64,000 nt of DNA from Nepenthes gracilis (lineage: Eukaryota > Streptophyta > Magnoliopsida > Caryophyllales > Nepenthaceae), in the NCBI GenBank assembly GCA_033239525.1, contig BSYO01000023.1:15246763-15310762 (forward strand), written 5' to 3'. The position numbers and the translations under genes are program-made. The notes beneath the pieces were generated by a model. The model was not told the DNA's origin. It worked only from the letters and a program-made list of their open reading frames with translations, and did not search any database. Shown here in pieces: positions 43,686 through 55,294 of the stretch (positions are counted from its first letter, which is position 1; each line of letters starts with the position of its first letter).

Positions 43686-45646
43686 ATGGCTCCATGGGGC
43701 ATCACTGAGATTCCCTCTGTCCTTGCTGACAGAGATGTGTAATCTTCGTTAAGGATTATAGCATACCAAGTGCCATTTAGTACGTTGTGCCTGGTATTGA
43801 CGATGTTGCTTGCTCTCTTCGTCCAAGGTTCATAACCATCTACAAGGAACATCTAAAAGCTAGCCTTTGTATCCCATTTGCAAATGAGTTGTGCGAGATT
43901 TTGAGGGCCATGGAAATCATCGTGGCTAGTCTTCACCCTAACTCTTTGAGGTATCTTATCTCTGTGTGTCTTCCTTAGTACTAAAGGGTTTCCCTTGGAT
44001 GCTGGGGCCTTGAAGGTGATTTTTTGATTTAACCAGGAGACGAATTGGATTTCTTTTACCCTGTGCCAGAAGTTCAAAATAAGCAAAGAAAACCCAGACT
44101 TAATAAAGAGTTGGAATGACTGTTTCTTTTATGTAGCAGTTACTTCTAGGTGGAGCATATCAAACAACTAGGGCAGGGTTAACAAGGTCTATACCGGTGA
44201 CGTTTTAAAGAATGAAGAATGTATGGCATGGGCATAGACGAAGCTCATCGAAGAGTACGCAGGCATTTTGCACCATATTGACTACTAAGTCTCCCGAAGC
44301 ACGCTTGATGAAGTTTAGTGGGAGGTTTGAGGGAAGGGGACGACACCACTACCACACTGTCTCATCATCCCAAGAGGAAGTAAGGAGATCCACTCCTTGT
44401 GGATTCTCCTAAGTGGGCTTCTAGCAAGGTTTTCCTTCTGTCACCCACTATTTCTGAGTAGTGCTAGGCTATCAATGAGGCATGCACAAAGGCGCCTCAC
44501 TCAGTTGCCGGCGAGCCGTCATGAAGACCTGGTTCCACTCCTTTGGATGATTTGACTTTTGGTGAGTCATTTGGAAAGGCTGAGGGTGTTGAACCCCTAG
44601 CAGATTACACTACTAGAGTAGGCCGCCCCTCAGCTAGTGGTCCAGATGGATCGACCGATGCTACAACTACAGTCAAGTGTGGAGTCTCGATCTTGATGGT
44701 TTAGTCATCAAAAGCACCGACCTCCACTTCCCCTATTGCTCTAGCCGATGTGGGAGCCAATGATGATGGTGCGAAGGAAGAGATGACTGGGGATAATCTA
44801 GAGGTCCTGGCTGTGGAGGAAGTGCCTCACCCTGAAGGTTTGACGCTGATGCTTCGGGCGTGTCTCCTCCTCCCTTGAGCTTTTAGGCCCCCATCTTCCA
44901 TCATGCTCGGCGATGCAATGCCTTACTGCCTTCGACAAGATTTGGAGTTGAGGGCCCTCCTCATCCCTCTTGTTAAGAGGGCTCGTCTCAACCAAAGGGT
45001 CCATCTTACCCTAAGATATTACTTTATTGGTTCTTTCTTTTTGTGATCATGTTCTTTCACCATCATCTCTAACTGACCGTCCTCTCTTGCCTCATAGCCA
45101 CAAGAAGTACTCAGCATAGTGGCAGAGGCTATGCAGTGGTGGGATGTCGAGATCTCTCGATTGTCCTAGCTTTATGCCGATCCTGCCCCACTAGAGGAGA
45201 TAGAGCACCAAGTGAATGCGGCTGTTTCTGAGGTTCTATGGAATCAAGAGTGGGCCACTCATCTCAATCGAGCACTATTAGAGACAAAAGCAAGATCCCA
45301 AGAGCTCTTCAAGGAAAATTCTCAGGCTCTAAATCAAATTTCCATACTCGAGGACACGCTCTGGGAGACCAAACAGCAACTCGCCAACATTCAGAGTGAG
45401 TGTGCATGACGCAAAGGAGAGCTAAGGACTTGATTTTTCCTGAATGAAGTTGCCCTGGTGATCAACGAGAGATTCCAAGACGGCATTCGCTTCTGAAGGC
45501 AGATCATGACCTTGGCAGATCCGAACTTTCCTATTGGCTTTCTTAATTTGAGGAACACTGGAGCTCAATGTCAATCTGACTTGGTTGACTTCCTGAAATT
45601 AGGATGGGAGCTTTTGCCACACTCTCCTGGAGGCTCCCAACCTTAG
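43686..45646 (+). pseudogene. Antisense gene (aORF) of element E, decayed
   Basis: ATG at 43686 (MAPWGITEIPS), then a stop after 18 codons. The N-terminal domain continues at 43787-43978 with RFITIYKEHLKASLC, PNSLRYL. A region of mixed frames (44100-45000) follows. A coiled coil (LNRALLETKARSQELFKEN) is at 45212-45409. The conserved C-terminal motif LADPNFPIGFLN lies near 45510, and the frame stops at 45646. The intron place near 45010-45100 is recognisable by a ...CTCATAG acceptor, but the donor reads GA instead of GT. Confidence 0.6.
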
Positions 45647-45849
45647 AATTGTCATTTGTTTGTGCCTTAGGCACAGGCAATGTTTTGCATTTTTGGATGG
45701 ACTTTCCTCATTATACATGTAAATTCTTCAATAAACTAGCTGGATTGGCTTCATCATCATCACTGATATCTTTGAGTTTGTGTTGACTTGATTTTGTACA
45801 ACACTTAGTATATTTGCCGACTAAGTGTTGTTGTTGCCAGGCTTAATTG

Positions 45850-46380
45850 TTTGTTTTTGTTTATCTATGCTCTTTCTCATTAAAGGACATCGTAGCACTG
45901 GTAGTGACTCTGGATGGCTGACTAGATTTGGTCTCCATAGCCGTCGAATTTTGACAGAGTCTAGATCATTGCCAATACTTAACTGATGGTACTCATTCCA
46001 ATAAAAGGGAGTTGTCGCACTCGTGCATCGGGTCCCAATCTGTCGAAAGTCTTATGTGGTACTGGCCACTTTATTAGGTAGGTCCAACTTTAGTTTGCAA
46101 GCTCCTCGAGCCATAGTACCCAACCATTATCGACTGACAGTACTTATTCCGGTTGAAAGAAGTCATCGCACGTATGCTAAAATGCCCCCTAAGTTTTTTA
46201 GTGGCCATTATTTGTGTAAGTCCGACTTTAGTCCGCAGGCTCCTTGGGCCATGGTATTCAACCACGTTCAGGCTGCTCGGTTGTCGGAATCGAGGTTTCA
46301 ATTTAAATTTTTAAGGTTGGTCCCCAGGTGAAATATGTCATCCGACTTAGGGACAGTTTAGGCCATTTAATTTTATGTAA
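45850..46380. repeat. Degenerate repeat region of element E
   Basis: Two or three imperfect copies of a unit of about 135 bp; the clearest pieces are GGTCCAACTTTAGTTTGCAA and GTCCGACTTTAGTCCGCAGG, each followed by a CTCC..GGCCAT..TA block. It sits between integrase and antisense gene, like the 40-bp arrays of A and C. Confidence 0.6.
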
Positions 46381-46559
46381 TGGCATGCAAGCAGTCACAT
46401 TAATAATAAAGTAAACAAATAGTTATTTTATTAATTGAAACATGATATATAGTACAAGCAACTCACGTGATATACGCTAAACTTACCTGTGTTCAACAAG
46501 AAATCATTGATATTACTTTTTGAGATGGATGGAATTCTATATCCTCGGGACCAATTTGT

Positions 46560-47900
46560 CATTCTTAGCATGTAACTTGTATATAATGCTCTAGAGAATC
46601 GCTCAGATGGGGAAAGGCCCTTCCCAATTTAGGGAAAGTGTGTTTCCATTGGTGTCCTTACCTATTGCGTCTATATTTCGTAGAACTAAGTTCCCCACCT
46701 CAAAATGGCATGCTTTCACCTTCTTATTGTAGTACCGAGCGATCCGTTACTGATAAGCCATTGTGCGTAATCTAGCTGTGTCTCGTGCTTCTTCGAGCAA
46801 GTCGTGATGCTTTCTAAGTTGTTGGATATTGTTGAGTGGGTTAAAACTCTTGCCTCTTAGGCTAGGCAACCCAATCTCTATTAGGATGACTGCCCCAGTT
46901 TCGTAGTATAAACTAAAGAGTGTTTCATTGGTATGTTCCCTTGGCATCATCCTGTATGGCCACAACATAGAAGATAGTTCATCCGCCTAAGAGCCCCTTA
47001 CATCTTCTAGCTTTGTCTTTAACCCATACAACAGCATTCAATTTGTTACTTCCACTTACTAGTTCGCCTGAGGATAGGCGACAAAAGTACAAACCAACCA
47101 AATTTTCGAACTTATACATCACCTGGTAAAGCGTTCACCAGTAAACTAGTTCTATTGTCGGTGACTATAACCTTGCCTATCCCAAATCTGTATATGATAC
47201 TCTTCCAAATGAACTCCATTGCATTCTATTTGGTTATCCTTACCAGTAGGGAGGCTTTAACCGATTTCATGAAATAGTCGATGTCAACCTTGATAAATTT
47301 CCTTTACTTGGAAGCAACAGACAAAGGGCCATGAATTTCCTTTACTTGGAAGCAATGGACAAAGGGCCAACTATGTTGAGCCACCAATGTGTAGATGGCC
47401 AAGGCAATTATAGGGCCTGTAGTTTTGTATGTAGCTAATGAGGAATGTTACCATGGATTTGACAGTTTTTATATTTTTTTTCACGAATTTCAGAGCATCT
47501 TACTTCATTGTCGACCAGTAGTAGCCCAATCAAATGACTTTAAATATCAACTTCTTGCCTCTAATGTGTAATCTACAGATACCGATGCGCACTTTCATCA
47601 ATACTTAGTCAGCTTTTTCTAGCATAAGATATTGCATGTAGGGGGTTGAGTACCCTCAACGGTATAGCTTTCTGTTAATGATGGTGTACTAACCATATGG
47701 CTTTTTTATATGCTTGACTTCATCTGGATTTTTTTGGTAGAAATCTATCGGTAAAGTATTTCTATAGGGGGTCATCCGATTTTCATTGTTAGCAATCCAT
47801 AACACCTCTCGTTTTGGCTCCTCCATGCTCAGGGTAGTAAGAACTTCTTGCATGTCTCTGACATATGGCTAGGGATTGCCCGTTGTTGCCGCCTTTTCCA
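46560..47900 (-). pseudogene. Integrase remnant of element E
   Basis: The best piece is 46747-46968, matching the C-terminal part of the other integrases (ETLFSLYYETGAVI, LLEEARDTARLRT). Upstream, pieces of the catalytic core and zinc-binding region can be followed with many stops. A 35-bp duplication (TTTCCTTTACTTGGAAGCAA, near 47298 and 47336) breaks the core. Not functional. Confidence 0.7.
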
Positions 47901-47959
47901 GCTAATCTGTCTTCCAATTGTCCTCTCTCGAGATGTGGATTATCTTGATCTTGTCAAAC

Positions 47960-48850
47960 GCCTTGGTCAAGCCTTTCACTCTAATGAAATATTTTGTGAG
48001 TAAAGGGTTAGACACCTCAAAATTTCTAAAGAACTAATTTACGATTAGCTCTAAGTCATTGTGGATGATTAGATTCCTCACCGAGCATTCCTTGGCTAGT
48101 CTGAGTCCGACTAGTAGTATTTCGTACTTGGAGATATTATTGATGATTGGAAATCTGAGGGTCCTAGAATACGTTATTTTTGACCCATCGAGAGTCCTCA
48201 GGATCACACCTATTCCACTTCCTAATTGAGTTGATGATCCATCCACATGTAATATCCTAATCGGTACGTCTTCTTGCTAGTTGATGCCTTCACTTGGGTT
48301 AAGGGCATCCAAAATAAGGGTTGTCATTTCGACTATAAAATCCGTAATGGCCTGACCTTTTATGGCAAGTCATGACCAACATTTCACATCAAACTCTCCA
48401 AATTTGATGACCAATTTAACTAGTCATTCAGATGTGTCAAGTCTCTGTAAGATCCCGTTTAATTGCTAATCTGTTAGGATGACAACCTTATGCGCTTGGA
48501 AGTATGGTCGTTACTTCCTATCAGGCTAGATGAGTGCTAGAGCAATCCTTTTAGCATGCAAGTAAGGAGTCTCAGTGTTTATTAGGATCTTACTGACGTA
48601 ATAGACTAATTGTTGTATCTTGGATTACTACCTGATCAGGGTTGAACTTAATACTGTATCCAAAATCGTAAGGTATAAGTATAACTTTCTGCCTTCTTGT
48701 GGTGATGTCAAGAGATGTGGGCTAGCGAGATATTCCTTTAATTCTCAAAAGACAGCTTGGCAGTCAGCCATCCCATAGAATCTACTCACATTAATTCCTC
48801 TCAAGGCCTTAAAGAATGGGAGATATTTCTCTACCAATTTTGCTAGAAAG
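47960..48850 (-). pseudogene. RNase H and second RNase H remnants of element E
   Basis: The second RNase H is open at 48034-48246: DGSSTQLGSGIGVIL, ISKYEILLVGLRLAKEC and DLELIVN, with three acidic positions still recognisable. The native RNase H (48300-48850) shows LTD- and YYVSKIL-type pieces with stops. Confidence 0.7.
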
Positions 48851-49660
48851 TGAGAGAGTGTTACGAGTCTCATGATCAGACTTTGAACTTTCTTCACAGT
48901 TCGAGGCAGGCTCATATTTATGATGGCTTTTGCTTTCTCGAGGTTCTTTTCTATTCCCTGTTTAGAGACGATAAAGCCTAAAAATTTTGAGAAGATACTC
49001 TAAAAGCACATTTGGTCAAATTCAACTTCATTTGGTGCACCCAGAGTACTTCAAAGGCCTCACCAAGGTTACGAATATGGCCATTGGTTACCCTATTTTT
49101 GTAAGCATAGTGTTCACATGTGCCTCTATATTCTACCCGATCTAAGCCTCAAACATTTTATTTACGATCTGTTGGTATGTGGCTCCTACGTTCTTTAAAC
49201 CGAAGGACATGACTTTGTAACAATACGCCCACTAGTCCGATGTAAAGGAAATGTCTTATTCATCTTCTAGACTCATCTGGATCTAGTTGTTTTTTAAGTA
49301 AGTATCCAAAAAATTTAGCAACTTATGCCTTAATATGGAGTCCACTAGTAGATTAATCATTGGCAGTGAAAAACTATCTTTCAGATATATTTTATTTACA
49401 TCGATGAAAATGCAAAACCTCTATTTCCCATTTGTTCTTTCTGATGATGACCATATTTGACAGCCAGTCCAGATACTGGACCTCCCTTATGAAACCTACG
49501 TTGAGGAGATTCTTTACCTCTTTCTGTATGGCAATTAGCTTTTCGATAGAGTAGTTTCTCTACTTTTGCCTAACGGGCTAGTGATTGAGATTGAGACACA
49601 ACTTGTGAACCATTACTCTATTTAGTATTCCTGACAAATCGACAGGAGTCTACGTGAATA
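48850..49660 (-). pseudogene. Reverse transcriptase remnant of element E
   Basis: Homology to the RTs of A, B and C is clear by order and pieces: the KLNLTK region near 49020, the LKNVGATYQQ-type block near 49180, a DVNK-like segment near 49390 and the REVKNLL block near 49510. Stops and indels are frequent, and the catalytic box is unreadable because of changes around 49090-49130. Confidence 0.65.
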
Positions 49661-49899
49661 CATTAGAATTTTGCTAGAGGAAGGTTATTAACTAATCACA
49701 AGGGTCACCCGTTAGTGAGTTTCTGATCTAGACACATTTTTTAGGCTCCCTAGGATCTAGAGGGATATTATTGATTGACTCATCAAACTGTGCTTACTGT
49801 AGAGTCACTTTGTCTCAAAGATCAAAATCTTCAACTGACTGGTCAGGAGTTGCCTGAGTGACTTGGGACAAATAGCACGTCTGGTCGGTGACTTGGTCA

Positions 49900-50460
49900 C
49901 GTAGGACCTCTCTGATGCCGCATACCGTCAATAACTTCATTATTATATGTAGGATCGATATTACTGCTCTAAATGTTATTAGGCAAGGTCATCCCACGAT
50001 GGCATTATAAACCGATAGTAGATCGATTACCAGGAACGTGAGTATGCAGGATGCCATCTTTGGATACATTTTCAGTGTAACCTCCAGCTTAAATGGTCTC
50101 TAGATTAGCACTTGTTCATTATTCAGTGCGTATAAGGGTCCTTTGGCTAATTTCATCTGATTCTTTTATAGTCCAAACTTAAAGTAGGTATCGAGATATA
50201 ATAAATTTCGCAAGCTTTCATTATTAATAAAGCCTCGTTTCAATTGGTAATTAATCATACCGTTTGAAACGAGTACAGATATAACCAAAGAGTCAGTATG
50301 GTGAGTTATTACATGTATCATATTGTTGTCACTAAAACTGATGACAGCATTCCTAACTCCTACCCTCGACCTTTTACTGCTGAAAGCTTTCTCCTGGTGG
50401 TCTAGGGTGTCGCTCTTGGGTGGTCTCATGGTTACCATGTTGACTACTCAGACTATGACC
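49900..50460 (-). pseudogene. Protease remnant of element E
   Basis: Open at 50166-50438, including SLVISVLVSNGMINYQLKR, then NNESLRNLLYLD where the active-site DNGSS is expected. The catalytic Asp and Gly are lost. GPLYALN and LPSVYNAI-type pieces follow down to 49950. Confidence 0.7.
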
Positions 50461-50469
50461 TAATTTCTC

Positions 50470-52040
50470 AGCTACTCCTACTACTCTAATTCGTCTTCAT
50501 TTGCTTAACTAGGGGTCTGCCCCAAGTTCCATTAAAATCTGGTGAGGTGCCCTTTCCAGTTGAGAGCCTCAATCTCCTACTATAGAATCGGGCGGTCTTT
50601 AGTGCTGTGGCCTAAAGATTGATAGTAGAAGCAATATTTTGTTTAATCTTCTCCCTACAGGATCTTAGGCTACTTTGGTCACTTCAAGAACTTTTCATCT
50701 CGGATCTGCATGAGAATGTTTATATGAGCGTTATTTAGCAGAGTCAGGTTCAGGGGCCTAAACTCCCTTCTGATGCCTAGCTCAACCCTTGGTGACTTTC
50801 AAGGATCTCAAGAGTTGATATAGTCTCCATTCCTCTTTTTTCGTTCATTAATTCCTACTAGTGTTAGTCAGTGTACTCCGGCTGCTTTGCTTTGTTGATC
50901 TCCTTGGTAGCTATGTACACACGAGCAACAACCACCTGGAATGCTTGATGCTCCTGCTAGACTAGGTGCTTGAAGAAGTCGCCCAACTGCAAAGTCGCCA
51001 CATAGGAATTCAGTTTCACCTCATCGGTGAGTTTAGAAATTTTTCAGGCCTCGATGTTAAATCAGGTTAAGAAACACTTCATACTTTCAATTTGCCCTTG
51101 TTGGATGCAAACAAGGTGCCAAGATTTTTTCTCCTCTCTTCAATTGGAGCTGAACTGTGACAAGAAGCTGTCGGTCAACTCCTGTAATATTCGTATCGAA
51201 TTTGACTATAGACAGTAGAACCAAATCTAAGAGTCTTTCTTGAGGATCAGAGGGAAGCATAGAAACATTGTGGCATCCTCTAGTCCCTACAAGCCTAGTA
51301 GGGTGTTGAAGTGATTCGGATGGTTCTAGGATTAGCATCATGAACTTGTGAGGGAGCAGTTGCATCCGGACTTTCCTTACAAATGGTGACATTCTCAAGT
51401 TAGCAGAGTGTTAGCCGGTGCTTTCTCTGAACACCTGCTACTCAATCTTACTTACCATCTCCTCCATCTGAGAAGAGGACGCAATCCTCTTTACGTTAAG
51501 CAAGGCTTTCAACTCTGAGTGGTTTAGAGAGATGTGCTGGACTGGGCGACTATGGGCCCTCCTCGATCATGTGCTGTATGAGGCTTTTTTATGGCTTGGG
51601 GGCCTCCAGTCGTTACGGAAGTAGTGTGGATTCCGTCACTCTGGGATCTCATCCCGCACTTCATGACTCTATCGGCCCTCCAGCCATGTTTGGGCCCTTC
51701 CGCTCATGGCCGCTTGGGCCTTGAGGTAATCAGGTCGCTAGGTCTTCACAACGGGCTGTCTCTTCCTCCGATTTTTTATCTTGGATGTCGAAGTTTGAGA
51801 GTTAGAGGAGGGAACCCCCAACTATTGATCATCTAAACAGGTGCAAATGGTTTGGAGCAATTTCGTCATGGCGTCCATCCGAGCAGTGAGTGTCTACACA
51901 TCTGGGGCCAATTGCACGTCCCCATGGCTACTTGCAAAGGGGTCATTGCCATGGGAGACGGTGTCTCTGACCTGTATACCGGCTTGTGCCCTAGTGTTCA
52001 CTATGCTTGCTAGTACAGTTGTTGAGGTAAGATTTTCTTG
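50470..52040 (-). pseudogene. Gag remnant of element E
   Basis: Recognisable pieces are the MQIRDEKFLKWPK-type block near 50690-50720, a knuckle region near 50630, and capsid pieces at 51087-51398 with frame changes. The N-terminal part up to the primer-binding site is unreadable. Plus-strand open frames at 51591-52077 are shadows. Confidence 0.6.
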
Positions 52041-52045
52041 CTTAT

Positions 52046-52063
52046 TCCCACATACGGCACCAT
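52046..52063 (-). other. Primer-binding site of element E
   Basis: The minus strand reads ATGGTGCCGTATGTGGGA directly after the 5' LTR. This is the common pattern with two substitutions. Confidence 0.7.
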
Positions 52064-53117
52064 TGATGTGTCCCTAAATTAAGATTACTAAAAAAATTAA
52101 GGAGCCACCTAATTTGTGCATGTAAGCAAGTTCGGTCTTCATTACTTTGAACCTAAACCTTATACATCATAACTAATAAATAATATGTCAAAGGATGACA
52201 GGACTCCCTTTCTGATATATCCTCTGACGCTCGAATCAGTAATCTTTCTTAGTCAAATAGAAAAATAAGATGATGAAAGAGTGCAATGCGTATATACAAG
52301 TATGACGGGATCGAGTGTCTAATGGAGGGCTAGGCTTCATTTAATGGGCTCAAAGGATGAGCGAATTAAAGGAATTTGCACTTGTGGGGTAGTGGCTCTG
52401 AGGATGAGAGTTTCACTCTTAGCAGAGTAGCTCTTGGTTTGGGAGTTTCACTATCAAGAGAATGGCTTCTGTATAAGGTAGAGAGGATAGCACTCAGGGC
52501 GTTCAAATGTTTAGATGCTTGACTGCTCCTAACAGTTTGATTTTTGGATTGATTTGAGTATCGAGGTCAAGAGTGGAATCAAGATCGGAACCAAAACCAA
52601 AATCAAAATCCTCCCCTTTTTCCTGTGGAGGAAGGGAGGCATTTATAGAGTGAGCGCTAGTAGCTAGCCCTAGGGCCCGCAGCTCTTTCATCATGAGTGG
52701 CCAACAGCATTTGCCTGTGGTTGTGGGCTACAAGTGCTACAATTTTGTGCCCGTGTGGGAGCCGCAATCATGCTTCCATATCTAACACCCTACACTGCCA
52801 GTAATTCTTAGGTGACAGGTTGATGGCTGTTGCCTATGATCCTTACTCCTGCAACCGTCTGGGACTATGCGGTAATAGTAGACATTTAGAATTACCTGTT
52901 GAGATAGAGTTGGCTGAGTTGCATTTGCGGGCCTGTCTCATAGTTGACTCCAATGGCCCAAGTGTCGCTGGGCAAATCTAGGTTGTACTACTTGGGCCAA
53001 CTGTCACATGCTTTGGATTCTAGGCCTGGAAAAACTTCTCACTGGACTAACGCTTCTCGATCATCTTCATTCTATAGCCTTGGCACTAGAATAACCCATC
53101 AACTACCGAATCCATCA
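52064..53117 (-). repeat. 5' LTR of element E
   Basis: About 1054 bp, TGATGTGTCCCT...GAATCCATCA; partner of 41112-42158. Minus-strand TATAAATG box is the complement of 52640-52647. Confidence 0.85.
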
Positions 53118-53742
53118 AATGTAAAAATTTAACTTATTGTGTAGACAAAATAAATTGAATTATGAGAAGATGAAGATTGACTGTCGAACAAGATAAAACT
53201 TGACATACCAAATGTTAAAAACCATTTATCATTTTTATTTTATTTAAGCATTTTCTATAATAAAAATATTCTAATCATCAAATCGAATATAGATATTAAT
53301 TAGAAGATAGTTAAAACGATTAAATATTTTTAAAAAATATTTTATTTTGCTATTAATAAACTTACAGATACTTGTTACACTTCCCAAAATCTAATGTTAA
53401 ATTAATGTTTATCATTTATTGACAAAATTCATCTTTTTTTTTTTTTTTTTTTTGAAAAGATTATGATTTTTGTCATATAATATTGACGATGAATATAAAT
53501 ATATTATATAAAATTTAAATAAATATTAAAATTATTAAAAATAGCATATTCACTAACATTATATTCAACCATATTTTTTAAAAAATAAAATATTAAAAAA
53601 ATATTTAATACTAACCTAACTCACCATAATTATGGATGTTCACATAAATTTATATGAGAAGTATATATACCTTGAAGAATTTTATAATAACATGGGGATG
53701 GTTATCAGTAAGGAATAAATAAGGACCCATCTTGATAACAAC
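53118..53742. other. AT-rich host spacer between elements E and C
   Basis: A/T-dominated sequence with a T-run at 53432-53453; nothing recognisable. The last five bases before the next LTR are ACAAC. Confidence 0.6.
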
Positions 53743-54479
53743 TGTTGCATCCTTAGATCATGATCACTGTACAGATTCGGATCTGAAAGTAAGCAACACC
53801 AAAGAAATCGATTGAGTGATAGGGAAGAGAGAGAGAAAGGCATATAACATTTTTACGTGGAAACCCTCTTCTAAATGAGAGGGTGAAAACCACAGGACTA
53901 GGAGTCTAAGTAAACTTTCACTATATTACTGGGTGAATACAAAGGATGAAGAGCACGTGAAACTCAAGGTTTTCTAAGTACTTTTTGATTCCATTGAGAG
54001 GAAAACTTGCTATCTCTCTCTTCGTGTACTTTAATGCAGGAGTGGAAGTAGAATCTTTTATTAGGTAGACAGTTAATATATTTATAGTAGTTGAAATTCT
54101 CTGCATGGAGCTGCCACGTGGAGGTTGGCGTGTGCAGAAAGCTTTACTACCAATTCTGCAAATCCACTTTGTTGTGTCAAGAAGATCGCGTGCACACAGA
54201 TTGACTTTATGAGACGTCATATCATGCGTGCGCCCGAAGCCGTCATTCTCTGTGTAGGTTGCGTGTTGTAGGAAGCACGTGCCTTTAAGAACGTCATCCC
54301 TGAGCTGGTGTCCTCATCCGTCCTGAATGTCTCTTATGAGACACGTCCTTGGGCCTTTGGCCCATCTTAGCCACACTGACCTCTTGGGCCACGTGGGCTT
54401 TTTTGGGCCATTTAGGGACGTGGACTCATTTTGTGGAAATGGCTTTTAATCTTAGGCCTTGGGTATCCACTACCCATCG
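53743..54479 (-). repeat. 3' LTR of element C (D-like)
   Basis: About 737 bp, TGTTGCATCC...TACCCATCG, with the terminal CA changed to CG. It shares a central block with the element D LTRs (TTTTTACGTGGAAACCCTCT and the following CCACAGG...TTTCACTATAT region). Minus-strand TATAAATA box is the complement of 54079-54086. It is followed by a polypurine tract (the minus strand reads ACATGGGGGGCTAG at 54480-54493). Confidence 0.75.
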
Positions 54480-54493
54480 CTAGCCCCCCATGT

Positions 54494-55151
54494 CAAGAGG
54501 TTTGAGGATCTCAACCTTTGGCATGTTCACAGTCCGTGGAAATGTCTCAAGTGTCACATAAATGCACTCTCCTTCAGAAGCCCGTCCGCATCTTGCTCCG
54601 TGTCCATCGTCCAACTATAGCCTGATGGTGGAGGCATCCTCCTCTCTGGAAAATATCCAAGGAAGTTGCTAAGAGTAGGAACTCCGGGGCTGCTTTTCTG
54701 AGATCAGTGAATTGAAGAAAAAAGGCCCGAGGACTTCTTGAGATAATCCATCTGATACAAACGTCTGAGGATTTTCTTCGAGTTTGAGATGCTAGTGCAT
54801 TCCGTCAACTGATCGCTATTGGCAAATGTATCTGAGTCCATCCATGTCCTCGGGCGTTGCCAACAATAGTTGCCTTGTCTGTGGCTAGACGTTGCCTCTC
54901 TCAAGTGTAAACTTTTCAAGTGTTCGTGTTCGTGCAATTGAACAGCTTGACAAATCATCATCTGTGGACTCTTTCTTCAGGTCCAATGAGTTGGCCTGTG
55001 CCGCCAATTGGCTCATTTAAAATGCACTTACCCTGCACATTAAATGTGCATCACTTCACTCCTTGGGAAGGGAACGTCATTATTGCCTACGTCCCATGGG
55101 GAGTTGACGCATCGCCAGGCAGTTAATGGGCGCGTCTTTTGAATTCCGGCC
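54494..55151. other. Spacer between 3' LTR and antisense gene of element C
   Basis: No convincing coding signal. The minus-strand frame at 54704-54961 is not supported by any family resemblance. It corresponds to the 3' untranslated region of the minus-strand element and the promoter side of the plus-strand antisense gene. Confidence 0.5.
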
Positions 55152-55159
55152 GTTTAAAT
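55152..55159 (+). promoter_or_regulatory. TATA-type box upstream of the element C antisense gene
   Basis: GTTTAAAT lies 136 bp before the ATG at 55295. It is identical to the octamer before the element A antisense gene. Confidence 0.45.
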
Positions 55160-55294
55160 CCCCTTTTACTTTGTCATTTTCATTTGCACTCTCGAAAATT
55201 TTTGGAAGTCTCAAACTTTCTCTACGACTTCTACGTTCTCTAGCAATTTCCTTCCTTCATCTCCCTCACTTTCTTTGCTGTTCCCGACCCTTCA

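Larger units (their letters stand above)
41112..53117 (-). mobile_element. Element E: old Tat-type Ty3/gypsy retrotransposon
   Basis: Two related LTRs about 1.05 kb long enclose, on the minus strand, gag, protease, RT, RNase H, second RNase H and integrase, then a repeat region and an antisense gene. The primer-binding site (beside the right LTR) and polypurine tract (beside the left LTR) agree with this orientation. Coding blocks are much more decayed than in A, B or C. Flanking pentamers are AGAGT (41107-41111) and AATGT (53118-53122), so no exact TSD. Confidence 0.85.

Noticed and set aside
51591..52077. Plus-strand open frames of 78-81 codons in element E
   Set aside because: They lie opposite the gag N-terminal region of a minus-strand element, and their composition is that of reverse-complemented gag.
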